DNA from: Nocardiopsis halophila DSM 44494 | GTDB taxonomy: Bacteria; Actinomycetota; Actinomycetes; Streptosporangiales; Streptosporangiaceae | Reading direction: 5' to 3' | Assembly (NCBI RefSeq): GCF_000341245.1 | Contig: NZ_ANAD01000130.1 | Location: forward strand, 1 to 41,855 | DNA: 41,855 bases | In this document: positions 23,272-31,970 of the stretch, one piece after another | Position numbering within the stretch: position 1 is the stretch's first letter | How the letters are laid out: every line of letters begins with the position of its first letter | Made by a program: the position numbers and the translations under genes | The notes under the pieces: model-generated | Databases searched by the model: none | Seen by the model: the letters and a program-made list of their open reading frames with translations, nothing else | Told to the model about the DNA's origin: nothing

Positions 23272-23691
23272 ATGTTCATCCTCTATGAAGCCCTGGCCGT
23301 TCTCGCCTACGGGGCCCTCGGCCTCGTCCTGATGCTCGCCGGATACCTGCTCGTGGACCTGCTCACGCCCGGCAGGCTGCACGTGCTCATCTGGGAGCAG
23401 CGCAACCCCAACGCCACGCTCGTACTGGCCGCCAACACCCTGGGGGTGGCCATGGTGGTGGCCATGGCGATCTACGCCTCCGGCGGGACCGTGGCCGACG
23501 GGCTGCTGCGCACCGCCGTCTACGGGGTGGTGGGCCTGGTGCTGATGACCCTGTCCTTCGTCGCCATCGACCTGCTCACCCCGGGCCGCCTCGGCGACGT
23601 GGTCAACCACACCGAGCTGCGCCCCGCCGCGTGGATCAACGCGACCGCCCACGTGTCCGTCGCCCTGGTCGTGGCGGCGGCGATCTCCTGA
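23272..23691 (+). CDS. DUF350 family membrane protein
   Basis: 139 aa from ATG 23272. Four hydrophobic spans arranged as two similar halves: LAYGALGLVLMLAGYLLVDLLTPGRL and TAVYGVVGLVLMTLSFVAIDLLTPGRL repeat almost exactly, each followed by a more variable span (LVLAANTLGVAMVVAMAIY; INATAHVSVALVVAAAIS). This internal duplication is the DUF350 hallmark. Its stop shares a base with the start of the spermidine synthase (TGATG), so both are made together. Probably an inner-membrane partner; no activity known. Confidence 0.85.
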   Translation: MFILYEALAVLAYGALGLVLMLAGYLLVDLLTPGRLHVLIWEQRNPNATLVLAANTLGVAMVVAMAIYASGGTVADGLLRTAVYGVVGLVLMTLSFVAIDLLTPGRLGDVVNHTELRPAAWINATAHVSVALVVAAAIS

Positions 23692-25352
23692 TGTCCGGCT
23701 CCGAAGGGGCCGCGCGGACGGGGGAGGCGCCCGCCTCGGGCGCCTCCCCCGTCCGCCTTCCGGTCGGACCGCGCGCCGCCCGCTTCCTGGTGCTGCTGGG
23801 CGTGTTCATCTGCGCGGCCTGCGGGCTGGTGTACGAACTCGCGCTGGTGGCGCTGGGCAGCTACCTGCTCGGCGACAGCGTCACCCAGGCCTCGATCGTG
23901 CTCAGCGTCATGGTCTTCGCCATGGGGGTGGGCTCGCTGGCCTCCAAGCGGCTGACCGACCGGCCCGCGTTCTGGTTCATCGTGATCGAGGGCGCCCTGT
24001 CGCTGGTCGGCGGCCTGTCGGTGCTGCTCCTGTACGGGGCCTACGCCTACCTGTCGATGTACCAGCCCGCGCTGGTGCTGTGCGCGTTCGCGGTGGGGGC
24101 GCTCATCGGCGCCGAGATCCCGCTGCTGATGAAGCTCATCCAGCGGATCCGGCGCCAGGACGCCGCCGACGCGGTCGCCGACCTGTTCGCCGCCGACTAC
24201 GTGGGCGGGCTCGTCGGCGGCCTGGCCTTCCCGTTCCTGCTGCTGCCGCTCCTGGGCCTGGTCGAGGGCGCCCTCGCGGTGGGGGCGCTGAACGCCCTGG
24301 TCGGCATGTGGGTGGTGCTGTGGATCTTCCGCGCGACCCTGCGCCCGCGCGCCCGGATCGGGGCGGCGCTGGGGATGGCGGTGGTGCTCGCGGTGCTCGC
24401 CGCCGCGTTCGTCTACTCCGGCCGCTTCGAGGTGACCGCGCGCCAGGCGCTCTACCGCGACCCGATCGTGCACGCCGAGCGCTCGGCCTACCAGGAGGTC
24501 GTGCTCACCCGCACGACCGACGGCCGGGACACCCGGCTCTTCCTCAACGGCGACCTGCAGTTCAGCTCGCTGGACGAATACCGCTACCACGAGTCGCTGG
24601 TGCACCCCGCGATGGCCGGGCCGCGCGGGGAGGTGCTGATGCTGGGCGGCGGGGACGGGCTGGCCGCCCGCGAGGTGCTGGAGTACCCCGACGTCGAGCA
24701 CGTGACCCTGGTCGACCTGGACCCGGCCGTCACCCGGCTGGCCCGCACCGACCCGGTGCTCTCGGACCTCAACGAGGGCGCCCTGGACGACCCGCGCATG
24801 GAGGTCGTCAACACCGACGCCTTCACGTGGCTGCGCGAGCAGCGGAGCCGCTTCGACGCCGTCGTCGTCGACATGCCCGACGCCGACGACGTCGCCACGG
24901 CCAAGCTGTACTCGGTGGAGTTCTACGGGCTGGTCCGCGGGGCGCTGCGGGACGGCGGACTGATGTCGGTGCAGGCGGGGTCGCCCTACTTCGCGGCGGA
25001 CGCCTACTGGAGCGTGGCCGAGTCGCTGGAGGACTCCGGCTGGAGCGCGGTGCCCTACAACGTGGACGTGCCCAGCTTCGGCAACTGGGGGTTCTACCTG
25101 GCACGGCCGACCGAGGGCGGCCCCGGGGAGGGCGCCCCGGAGCTCACACTGCCGGAGGACGCGCCCGAGCTGAGGTTCCTCGACGAGCGGGTCCTCGAAG
25201 CGGCGAAGGTGTTCCCCAAGGACCGCGAGCGCACGACCGGCGACGGCGGAGAGGCAGGCCCCGGGGAGGAGCGGGACGTGCGCGCCTCGACGCTGCTCGA
25301 CCCGGCCGTCCTCGGCTACCAGCAGGAGCAGGAGGCTTGGGAGGGCTACTGA
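23691..25352 (+). CDS. Polyamine aminopropyltransferase with N-terminal membrane domain
   Basis: 553 aa from ATG 23691. About seven hydrophobic spans in residues 20-250 precede a spermidine-synthase domain: LMLGGGDGLAAREVLEY (SAM/dcSAM-binding GGGDG), VTLVDLDPAV, MEVVNTDAFTWLRE and the catalytic-type VVVDMPDADDVATAKLYSVEFY. This is the COG4262-like class. Whether it makes spermidine is unproven, since the fused membrane domain implies action near or across the membrane. Last gene of the operon; its end overlaps the convergent SARP gene by 7 bp (25346-25352). Confidence 0.9.
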   Translation: MSGSEGAARTGEAPASGASPVRLPVGPRAARFLVLLGVFICAACGLVYELALVALGSYLLGDSVTQASIVLSVMVFAMGVGSLASKRLTDRPAFWFIVIEGALSLVGGLSVLLLYGAYAYLSMYQPALVLCAFAVGALIGAEIPLLMKLIQRIRRQDAADAVADLFAADYVGGLVGGLAFPFLLLPLLGLVEGALAVGALNALVGMWVVLWIFRATLRPRARIGAALGMAVVLAVLAAAFVYSGRFEVTARQALYRDPIVHAERSAYQEVVLTRTTDGRDTRLFLNGDLQFSSLDEYRYHESLVHPAMAGPRGEVLMLGGGDGLAAREVLEYPDVEHVTLVDLDPAVTRLARTDPVLSDLNEGALDDPRMEVVNTDAFTWLREQRSRFDAVVVDMPDADDVATAKLYSVEFYGLVRGALRDGGLMSVQAGSPYFAADAYWSVAESLEDSGWSAVPYNVDVPSFGNWGFYLARPTEGGPGEGAPELTLPEDAPELRFLDERVLEAAKVFPKDRERTTGDGGEAGPGEERDVRASTLLDPAVLGYQQEQEAWEGY

Positions 25353-28300
25353 TCCCGCCACGGCGCGTCCAGGTCGTCGGGCAGGCCCTCGGCCTCCGGG
25401 AGATCGTGATCGGCGTCGCCGTCCGGGACGCTCTCGCTCCGGGGAGCAGGCACGCGGCCTCCCAAGCGCTGTAGCGCGCTGCGCGCCTCGCCGGCCTCGG
25501 GTACCCCCATCTCGGTGAAGATCGCCGTCGCCGCGGAGAGCCGGTCGCGCGCGGTCTCGGCCTCCCGGGAGTCCTTGGGCTGCTGCAGCGTTCCGAGCCC
25601 GAGCAGCGCTTTCCCCTCCGCGAAACGCTCCTTGCGCTCTCGGGCGACGCGCAGCGCCTTCTCGTACGTCTCCCGCGCCTCGTCGATCCGGCCCGCGCGG
25701 TGGTAGGTGAGGCCGAGACCGTTGAGGATCTCGGAGTCGGCACTGCCCAAAGACGCTTCCTTACCGAGGTCCAGGGCCTCCAGATGGAGCTGCTCCGCTC
25801 GTTCGCTCTCGCCTCGCCCGCCCAGTGCGATCGCCAAGCCGTTCAGTGCGTAGAGTTCGCTGGACCGGTCGCCGCACTCCCGCGCCGTCGTGACGCCCTG
25901 CTCGAGGTAGTGCACGGCCCGGTCGTGGTCTCCGAGGCCGGTGTGGGAATCCCCGATCAGCCGGAATGCCGCGGCGCGCGTGTCCGGGGAGACGACGTCG
26001 GCAGGGGCGTCGAGCACGGCTCTTCCGGCGACGACGGCCTCCTCGTATTCGCCGATCATCTGCCGCATGATGCCGATGTTGAGGATCTGCAAGAACTCCA
26101 GGCGGCGGTTGCCCGTCCTGCGGGCGTGCTCCAGAACGTTGGTCAGGGAGACCACGGCGTCGCGGAACCGGCCCAGCCGCTCGTAGACCATCCCGATGTT
26201 GGCCTCGACACGCATCAGCCCGAGATCGTCGTCGAGCTTGGCGAGCAGCTCCCTGGCCTCCTGGAACAGGTCGAGCGCCAGCTCGTACCGCCCCGCCAGC
26301 CCTCGGGCGATGCCGAGCCCGATCAAGGTGACGGAGCTGCCGCGCTCGCTTCCCTGCTCGCGGCTCGCCGCCAGCGCCTTCTCCTGGGTGGCCAGCAGAA
26401 GTTCGGTACGTCCGTGCACGGCGTAGAAGCGCCACACCGCATCGGCGATCTGCCAGGTGTGCTCACTCGCCTGACGCTCAGCGAAGTAGTCCACCACGGA
26501 CACCAGGTTGTTCTGGTGCCGCTCGAACCAGGCGACGGCCTCGTCCCGGCTCCCGATGCCGCCCTCGTACCGGGAACGCCGGGTCACCGCCAGGTCGTAC
26601 TCGTGCGCTCGGGGTCCCAGGTGGCCGGCGGCCTCGTTGGCCCGCTGCAGGTAGTGTTCGGCGAGCCGCCACCGGGCGTCGTCGGCCTCCTTGCCCTCCG
26701 GCTCCGCGGCGGCCTTGTGCCGCGCGTAATCGCCGATGAGGTCGTGGAAGCGGTAGACGTCCGCGCTCGGCTCGTCCAGCAGGCAGACGGTGACCAGGTC
26801 TTGGAGGAGGTCGTCGGCGTCGGGCGGGTCCGCGTCGAGCAGGTCCGCTGCGCCCATCAGGTCGACACTGCCGCCGATCATGGTTCCGAGCAGGCAGAAG
26901 GCGCGCCGCTGCTCATCGGTGAGGCTCTGGTAGGATAGCTCGAAGACCGCCTCGACGCTCTGCCCGTCGACGCGCAGTTCGAGGAAGCGCCGCCGCTCCT
27001 CCGCCAACCGCTGGCGCACGTGCGCGAACGTCCAGCGCCTCCGGTGCAGCATGCGTCCGGCGATGATGCGCAGGGCCAGTGGGAGGCCCCCGCACAACTG
27101 CACGACCGCCCCGGCGTCCTCGGGCTCGGCGGCGACACGGTCCTCGCCCAGGACCATCTCCAGCAACCGGAGGGAGTCGTCCCTGCCGAGCATGTCGAGC
27201 GAGAGGTGCCCTACCCCGCTCAGCCCGGGCAGGTCGTGGCGCGAGGTGATGAGGGTGAACGACCCGGCCCCCGCCAGCAGGGGGTGGACCTGGGCGTACC
27301 CGGCGGCGTTGTCGAGGACGACCAGGACCCGGCGCCCGGACAGCCGGGCCCTCCACATGGCGGACCGCTCTTCGAGTGTGTCCGGGATGGACTCGGGGGC
27401 CACGCCCACGGCGCGCAACAGCGTCCCGAGGGCGGCCTCGGGGGAGGCGGGCCCCTGCTCGGGGCTGAAACCGTTGAGGTCGATGAAGAAGGCGCCGTCC
27501 GGATAGCGGTGCTCCAGCAGGTGCGCCGCGCGGACCGCGAGCGAGGTCTTGCCGACCCCGCCCGGGCCGGTGACCACGTACACCGAGGCGGTGTCCTCGC
27601 CGCGCTCGGCCGCCTCCAGCAGTACGCGCACGTCCTCCTGGCGTCCGGTGAAGTCGGGCAGGTCCCGCGGCAGGTCGTTGCGGGCGGCCGACGTCGGCCA
27701 CGGGGCCTGTGGGGGCTCCCCCGCGGCGGGCTCGGCGACCGCCTCGCGCCCCTCGGTCTCGGTCAGGATGCGCTCGTGCAGGTCGACCAGCTCCGGGCTG
27801 GGGTCGACCCCCAGCTCCTCGGCCAGGTAGCGCCGGTTCTCCTGGTAGGCGCTGAGCGCCGCGGCCCGCTGGCCGCTGCGGTTCAGGGCGGCGATGAGCA
27901 GGTACTGCAGGCGCTCACGCAACGGGTCCTCGCGCACCAGCGGGGTCAGCCGGGTGACCACGTCGCTGTAGCGGCCGAGGGCGAAGGCCGCGTCGGCCCA
28001 GGCGGTCACCGTCGCCCAGCGCTCCTCGACGAGCGGCTGGCCCAGTGCGTACCAGAGGCGGTCGGTCCCGGTACCGGAGAAGGGGCGCCCCTTCCAGCAT
28101 TCGAGTGCGCGCTCCCAAAGGGCGACGGCCTCCTCGGTACTCGCCGCCGCGTGGCCGCGCGCGACGAGGCCGCGGAAGCGGTGGAGGTCCACTTTCTGTT
28201 GATCGATATCGGCGAGATATCCACCCGGAGTAGTCACGATCAACCCGGGAAAAGAACGCCGGAGGTGGGAAACCTGTACTTGGATCACGGAGCGTGCCGT

Positions 28301-28471
28301 CCGGGGCGGATCGTCGTCCCACAGATACTCGATCAGCCGGTCGATCGGGACCTCTTTACCCGCTTCGACCAGGAGCGCTCCCAGCACACAGCGCTGCCTC
28401 GGCCCGCCGACAGGCATCGGCTCACCATCGTCCCGCCACGCCGAAACAGGTCCGAGAACGCCAAAATCCAC
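25346..28471 (-). CDS. SARP/AfsR-type regulator with NB-ARC and TPR domains
   Basis: 1041 aa. Domains in order: OmpR-like winged helix (VDFGVLGPVSAWRDD, QRCVLGALLVEAGKEVPIDRLIEYLW), bacterial transcriptional activation domain (DLHRFRGLVARGHAAAS to LHERIL), NB-ARC ATPase (Walker A GPGGVGKTSL, K308; RVLVVLDNA; LITSRHDLPGL), winged helix and a long TPR array (about 650-1020; repeated GDHDRAVHYLEQG/GRIDEARETYEKAL). SARPs activate secondary-metabolite or developmental genes. GTG 28471 is chosen for TACAGT 7 nt upstream; in-frame extension to 28660 would overlap the adjacent small gene. Targets unknown. Confidence 0.9.
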   Translation of the reverse strand: MDFGVLGPVSAWRDDGEPMPVGGPRQRCVLGALLVEAGKEVPIDRLIEYLWDDDPPRTARSVIQVQVSHLRRSFPGLIVTTPGGYLADIDQQKVDLHRFRGLVARGHAAASTEEAVALWERALECWKGRPFSGTGTDRLWYALGQPLVEERWATVTAWADAAFALGRYSDVVTRLTPLVREDPLRERLQYLLIAALNRSGQRAAALSAYQENRRYLAEELGVDPSPELVDLHERILTETEGREAVAEPAAGEPPQAPWPTSAARNDLPRDLPDFTGRQEDVRVLLEAAERGEDTASVYVVTGPGGVGKTSLAVRAAHLLEHRYPDGAFFIDLNGFSPEQGPASPEAALGTLLRAVGVAPESIPDTLEERSAMWRARLSGRRVLVVLDNAAGYAQVHPLLAGAGSFTLITSRHDLPGLSGVGHLSLDMLGRDDSLRLLEMVLGEDRVAAEPEDAGAVVQLCGGLPLALRIIAGRMLHRRRWTFAHVRQRLAEERRRFLELRVDGQSVEAVFELSYQSLTDEQRRAFCLLGTMIGGSVDLMGAADLLDADPPDADDLLQDLVTVCLLDEPSADVYRFHDLIGDYARHKAAAEPEGKEADDARWRLAEHYLQRANEAAGHLGPRAHEYDLAVTRRSRYEGGIGSRDEAVAWFERHQNNLVSVVDYFAERQASEHTWQIADAVWRFYAVHGRTELLLATQEKALAASREQGSERGSSVTLIGLGIARGLAGRYELALDLFQEARELLAKLDDDLGLMRVEANIGMVYERLGRFRDAVVSLTNVLEHARRTGNRRLEFLQILNIGIMRQMIGEYEEAVVAGRAVLDAPADVVSPDTRAAAFRLIGDSHTGLGDHDRAVHYLEQGVTTARECGDRSSELYALNGLAIALGGRGESERAEQLHLEALDLGKEASLGSADSEILNGLGLTYHRAGRIDEARETYEKALRVARERKERFAEGKALLGLGTLQQPKDSREAETARDRLSAATAIFTEMGVPEAGEARSALQRLGGRVPAPRSESVPDGDADHDLPEAEGLPDDLDAPWRDQ

Positions 28472-28502
28472 AAATGGCACTGTATCAAGGCCATTTGTGG
28501 AT
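28466..28502 (-). promoter_or_regulatory. Leaderless SARP promoter inside a 13-bp perfect inverted repeat
   Basis: ATCCACAAATGGC at 28466-28478 is the exact reverse complement of 28490-28502. The 11-nt centre contains the -10 box TACAGT (28479-28484, minus strand), and the left arm covers the GTG start codon. A dimeric protein bound here would block RNA polymerase, which suggests tight repression or autoregulation of the SARP gene. Confidence 0.6.
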
Positions 28503-28574
28503 CCGGCGCGCTCCTCGGACCGAGGATTTGCGGGACCGACCTCCGCCGGTCTCCCTGTTGAGCTACTGCGAGGG

Positions 28575-28760
28575 TCAGCCGTCCGACTTCGCCGGCGTCT
28601 CCTCGGAGTCCGCCGGAGCGTCGCCCCCGTCGGCTTCGCGCTCCTTCTCCTGCCCGCCACCCGGGATGGGATCCTCGTAGGGCTTCAACTTCACGAAGAC
28701 GTCCCCGAGCCCGGCCACGATGGCGTCGAACTCCTCCTGCAGCGTCTTGTACCCCGTCAT
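28575..28760 (-). CDS. Small acidic protein 1, SARP-linked
   Basis: 61 aa, MTGYKTLQEEF onward, from ATG 28760 with AGGGAAG about 8 nt upstream. Not recognised. The core EEFDAIVAGLGDVFVKLKPYED aligns with EEFFRIVEGL..VAKLRP in the next small gene, so the two are related. The C-terminal half is disordered and rich in Glu, Asp and Gly. No cysteine, signal peptide or membrane span. It lies 103 bp upstream of the SARP start, on the same strand. Confidence 0.65.
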   Translation of the reverse strand: MTGYKTLQEEFDAIVAGLGDVFVKLKPYEDPIPGGGQEKEREADGGDAPADSEETPAKSDG

Positions 28761-28816
28761 GCCACACTTCCCTGTTCCGTGAGACCGCAGGTGCGCCTCA
28801 CTTTCGGAGGTGCGCC

Positions 28817-29035
28817 CTACGGCAGCTCGATGTCCACTCCGACCAGGTCGTCCTCGTCCTCCCAGGGCTCCATCTCCTCCTGGCGGGAGTCTCCGCCGTC
28901 GTCGTCGCTCGCGGGCCGCAACTTGGCGACCGGCGAGGCACCGACGGCGTCAGGAGCGTCGAGGCCTTCGACGATCCGGAAGAACTCTTCGTCAACCCGG
29001 CTCGGCTCAGTCAGCAGCATCGAATCCCATCCCAT
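28817..29035 (-). CDS. Small acidic protein 2, SARP-linked
   Basis: 72 aa from ATG 29035 (MGWDSMLL), or 67 aa from ATG 29020 (MLLTEPSRVDEEFF). It shares the EEF-x2-IV-x-GL...KL(K/R)P pattern with small protein 1, followed by a very acidic tail ending DDLVGVDIELP. Function unknown; a peptide signal or regulator partner is conceivable, but no modifying or export enzyme is near. Candidate SARP heptads lie about 130-165 bp upstream. The 56-bp gap to the next small gene suggests one transcript. Confidence 0.6.
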   Translation of the reverse strand: MGWDSMLLTEPSRVDEEFFRIVEGLDAPDAVGASPVAKLRPASDDDGGDSRQEEMEPWEDEDDLVGVDIELP

Positions 29036-29158
29036 CTCATCTATGAACGGGCACCCCCCGGATGCGGCTCAACCACCGCATCGAACGCCGTGGGCGTGCC
29101 GGACCGGACCCGCGGGCCGTCCTCCCGCGGGGTCCCGGTCTGGCCGAACGTGCTCCAC

Positions 29159-29201
29159 GTTAGAGACGCCGTCTTCTGGGGCGCTTTCAGACCGCTTTCA
29201 G
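29159..29201 (-). promoter_or_regulatory. Candidate SARP-binding heptad repeats and -10
   Basis: On the minus strand CTGAAAG occurs at 29195-29201 and again at 29184-29190, an 11-bp period, followed one period later by a weaker CCAGAAG (29173-29179). Eight bases later comes TCTAAC (29159-29164), a -10-like hexamer. Direct heptads at 11-bp period ending 8 bp before -10 is the known SARP operator geometry. It would drive the small acidic genes. The rest of 29036-29433 shows nothing else apart from the promoter of the divergent operon. Confidence 0.5.
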
Positions 29202-29433
29202 TCGCCGTCACCGCCACCCGAAACCGGCCGCGCGGCCGTGGTCGCCCGCGGTTGGGCCCAGGTCCGGCAGCGGGCGAGCGCCGACCGGTCGTCCGGTGGG
29301 CGTCGGTGAGCCGTCGCGAGTGTGACCGGAAGGCCTCGTCTTCCCCCGGGCAGGGGCTTCACACCCAGGCCCGCTGTCCTCTTTCGGCCGCTTGCCCCCC
29401 TTCAGTCACCCATCGCCTCTAAACTTCCCTGTC

Positions 29434-30126
29434 GTGGCCCACCACGCGCCCGACCCCGAAGAAGCTCCGCTGGTCCGTCTGCCCCGGAGCACCCGGGCAC
29501 GCCTGGCCGCCGTCACCGTGGGTGTCCTCGCGGTCGCGGCCGCCGTCGCCGGCCTCTGGGCGGGGGGCGGCCTGGAGTCCGCCACCGCGACCGAGCACCG
29601 CACCGTCGAGCCCGGCGACGAGATCCGCAACTCCCTGATCGAGCTGCGGCTGCACGAGGCGGCCTTCGGCCGGAACCCCGACACCGGGCAGTTCACCCTC
29701 GACATCCGCGCCGACATCGAGTCGCGGTTCAACGAGCCGGTCTCGGTCTCGGAGATCGGCGGGCTGTTCAAGCCCCGGTTCGGCCGCAAGGACCTGGCCC
29801 CCGGCCCGATGCGGATGGCGCTCACCCGCCACCCCGAGGTCACCGCCTCCGACCTGCAGCCGGGGATGCCCGAGGAGGTGGTCCTGAGCTGGCCGCTGTC
29901 CGAGGAGGACCCCGACGACACCACGCCCAAGACCGGCGAGGAGATCTTCGGCGAGGACCTGCTCGCCGAACCGGACGACGTCTCCGGGCAGATCGCCCAG
30001 GTGGACGAGGTCGAGGTGACCGTCACCGGGGCCAAGTACGAGGCCGGTTTCACCGACGAGACCAAGCGGTGGTGGACCGACAACCGCCCCCGCGCCGTGG
30101 TCGACCTGCCCGTCGACGAGGAGTGA
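29434..30126 (+). CDS. Unknown single-pass membrane protein A
   Basis: 230 aa from GTG 29434, chosen because TAAACT (29420-29425) ends 8 nt upstream and no ribosome site exists (leaderless). A basic N-terminus, one membrane span (about 25-45, LAAVTVGVLAVAAAVAGLW) and an extracytoplasmic domain with alternating strands (EIRNSLIELRLHEAAFG, FTLDIRADIESRFNEPVSV, VEVTVTGAKYEAGF). No family recognised. Its stop overlaps the start of protein B by 4 nt. Immunoglobulin-like or NEAT-like folds are conceivable, but the sequence does not show them. Confidence 0.7.
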   Translation: MAHHAPDPEEAPLVRLPRSTRARLAAVTVGVLAVAAAVAGLWAGGGLESATATEHRTVEPGDEIRNSLIELRLHEAAFGRNPDTGQFTLDIRADIESRFNEPVSVSEIGGLFKPRFGRKDLAPGPMRMALTRHPEVTASDLQPGMPEEVVLSWPLSEEDPDDTTPKTGEEIFGEDLLAEPDDVSGQIAQVDEVEVTVTGAKYEAGFTDETKRWWTDNRPRAVVDLPVDEE

Positions 30127-30854
30127 TCACCGTCAGCGCTCCCCTTCCCCCGCCGCCGCCCCCGCAGCCGCCCGTCCCCGCCGCCGGGCCGCCGGCCTCA
30201 CCGCCGCCCCCGGACGAGGGCGGCCGCCGGCGCTGGCCCACCGTGCTCGCCTCGCTGGTGCTGCTGGCGCTGCTCATGGGCGCCCAGTCGCTGCGGTTCT
30301 CCTCATCGGTGGACGCGACCCTGCCGATGGTGGCCTCCGGCGACGCGTCCTCGGCGGTGGACGCGCGCTCCTTCACCGTGCGGGTGGACGAGGTGCGCTT
30401 CGCCCGGGCCGTGGCGGACGGCTCCGGGGACGCGGGGGACTCCGCGCTCTCCGACTTCGGGCCGGAGCCCGAGTACTTCGAGGCCGAGGGGGTGTGGATG
30501 GTGGTCTTCCTGGAGGTCACCGCCCGGGAGGACCACCTCACCCGGTTGGAGGCCCGCCTCGACAGCGGGGACAAGAACGTCTACGGCGCGACGTCGTGGC
30601 TGTACAACACCTTCGGCGGCGTCGGCGACGGGTTCCCGCCCGGCATCCCGATGCGCGGGGCGACCGCGTTCGAGGTGCCGGAGGACGCCCTGAAGGACCC
30701 GGTGCTGGAGGTCAACGTTTCCACCGGCATCGACCGGCGGCTGTCCGGCGAGGCCCACGTGAAGCTGGGGCTGAGCGGGGACGAGCTGAAGAAGGCGATC
30801 GCCGGCGCCGAAGAGGCCATCGACGTGCCCGAACCCCGGATGCAGAAGGTGTGA
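30123..30854 (+). CDS. Unknown single-pass membrane protein B
   Basis: 243 aa from GTG 30123 (GTGA overlap). A proline-rich cytoplasmic head (about 1-38), one membrane span (WPTVLASLVLLALLMGAQSL) and an extracytoplasmic domain (SFTVRVDEVRFARAVAD, WMVVFLEVTAREDHLTRLEARL, NVYGATSWLYNTFGGVGDGFPPGIPMRGATAFEVPEDAL). The last pattern resembles DUF4352-like stalk domains (a bounded ligand-free beta sandwich), a weak impression. Middle gene of three adjacent membrane-anchored proteins of similar plan, which suggests a complex. Confidence 0.7.
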   Translation: MITVSAPLPPPPPPQPPVPAAGPPASPPPPDEGGRRRWPTVLASLVLLALLMGAQSLRFSSSVDATLPMVASGDASSAVDARSFTVRVDEVRFARAVADGSGDAGDSALSDFGPEPEYFEAEGVWMVVFLEVTAREDHLTRLEARLDSGDKNVYGATSWLYNTFGGVGDGFPPGIPMRGATAFEVPEDALKDPVLEVNVSTGIDRRLSGEAHVKLGLSGDELKKAIAGAEEAIDVPEPRMQKV

Positions 30855-30860
30855 CGGCCC

Positions 30861-31970
30861 GTGCCCGCCCCTCACGATCCCCAGGACCGCGACCCGCAGG
30901 GCCCCGCCCCGCAGGGGCGTGAGCCGTACGGTCGGCCCAGCGCGCCGAACCCCCCGAAGGCGCCGAACGCGCCGGCCGGGCAGGAGCCGGGGCCGCAGCA
31001 CCCGCAGTTCGGCCCGCCTCGGGGAACCCCGCAGGGGCCCTCGCAAGGACCTCCCCCCGGCCGCCCGCCGCACCCCGCCGGGCCCCCGAACGCGCAGCGG
31101 CCACCACAGCCGCAGGGCCCGCCGCAGCCGGGACACCCGTCGTACGCACCCCTGGGGCCCGCTCCGACCGGCCCCCCGCCGGGTGCACGGCCCGCCGCAC
31201 CGCCCCCGCAAGGACAGCCCCCGCAAGGACAGCCGCCCGGCGTCCCGGTCCACGGGATGGGCCCCGGACCGAACACCGGCCCCTACGCCGGTCCGCCCGC
31301 TGTCGGCCCCTCCGGGCCTCAGGGGCCGGGCGCCGGGGGCCGGCGCCGGGGAGCGCCCCGGACGGACCGCGCACCGCTGTGGAAGCGGCTGCACCTGCCC
31401 TGGATCGCGGGCATCGCCGTCCTCCTGCCCGTCTCGCTCGTCGGCCCGTGGTGGCTGGAGACCGAGAAGTGGGAGGAGACCGGAGCGGTCCCGCCCGAGC
31501 CGGTCCCCGCCCAGGACGCCACGGCCTCCCTCGCCGGGAGCGACTGGGAGCTCGCCGGGGTGGTGGTCGACGAGTACATCGGCGCCGAGCCGCCCCCGGC
31601 GGGGATCACGCTGGTCGACGCGGTGTTCAAGGCGACGCCGTCCGACGAGCGCTCGGCGGAGATGCTGGAGACCTGCAGCTTCCAGGCCACCGACGACCGC
31701 GGGCGCACCTGGGAGACGACCAACGAGTACGCGAACCGCGCCGGCCTGGAGGACGTGGTCTTCCCCGGCTTCCTCGGGTGCACCGACACCGAGGGCGAAC
31801 CGCTGCGGCCGGGGGACACGGGCGGATTCGTGGCGAGCTTCCTCGTCCCGGAGGACGCGGCGGATTCGCTGCGCTTCCGCGTGGACGTGGACACCGGGAC
31901 CGGCGAGGACGAGGACCACCCCCGCGCCCCTGTGGCGGCGGAGTTCGAGAACCCCGAAGAGGACGACTGA
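30861..31970 (+). CDS. Unknown proline-rich single-pass membrane protein C
   Basis: 369 aa from GTG 30861, 6 nt after protein B. Residues 1-170 are a disordered Pro/Gly/Gln-rich cytoplasmic head (repeats such as PPQGQPPQGQPP), then a basic RRRGAPR patch, a membrane span (about 181-198, LPWIAGIAVLLPVSLVGPWW) and an extracytoplasmic domain with a likely disulfide (ETCSFQATDD and FLGCTDTEG) and FVASFLVPEDAADSLRFRVDV. No family recognised. Same architecture as protein B with a longer head. Last gene of the operon; convergent to the aldehyde dehydrogenase. Confidence 0.7.
   Translation: MPAPHDPQDRDPQGPAPQGREPYGRPSAPNPPKAPNAPAGQEPGPQHPQFGPPRGTPQGPSQGPPPGRPPHPAGPPNAQRPPQPQGPPQPGHPSYAPLGPAPTGPPPGARPAAPPPQGQPPQGQPPGVPVHGMGPGPNTGPYAGPPAVGPSGPQGPGAGGRRRGAPRTDRAPLWKRLHLPWIAGIAVLLPVSLVGPWWLETEKWEETGAVPPEPVPAQDATASLAGSDWELAGVVVDEYIGAEPPPAGITLVDAVFKATPSDERSAEMLETCSFQATDDRGRTWETTNEYANRAGLEDVVFPGFLGCTDTEGEPLRPGDTGGFVASFLVPEDAADSLRFRVDVDTGTGEDEDHPRAPVAAEFENPEEDD

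Noticed and set aside
28575-29035. RiPP precursor peptides
   Set aside because: No cysteine or Ser/Thr-rich core, no modification, protease or transport gene nearby. Kept only as unknown small proteins.
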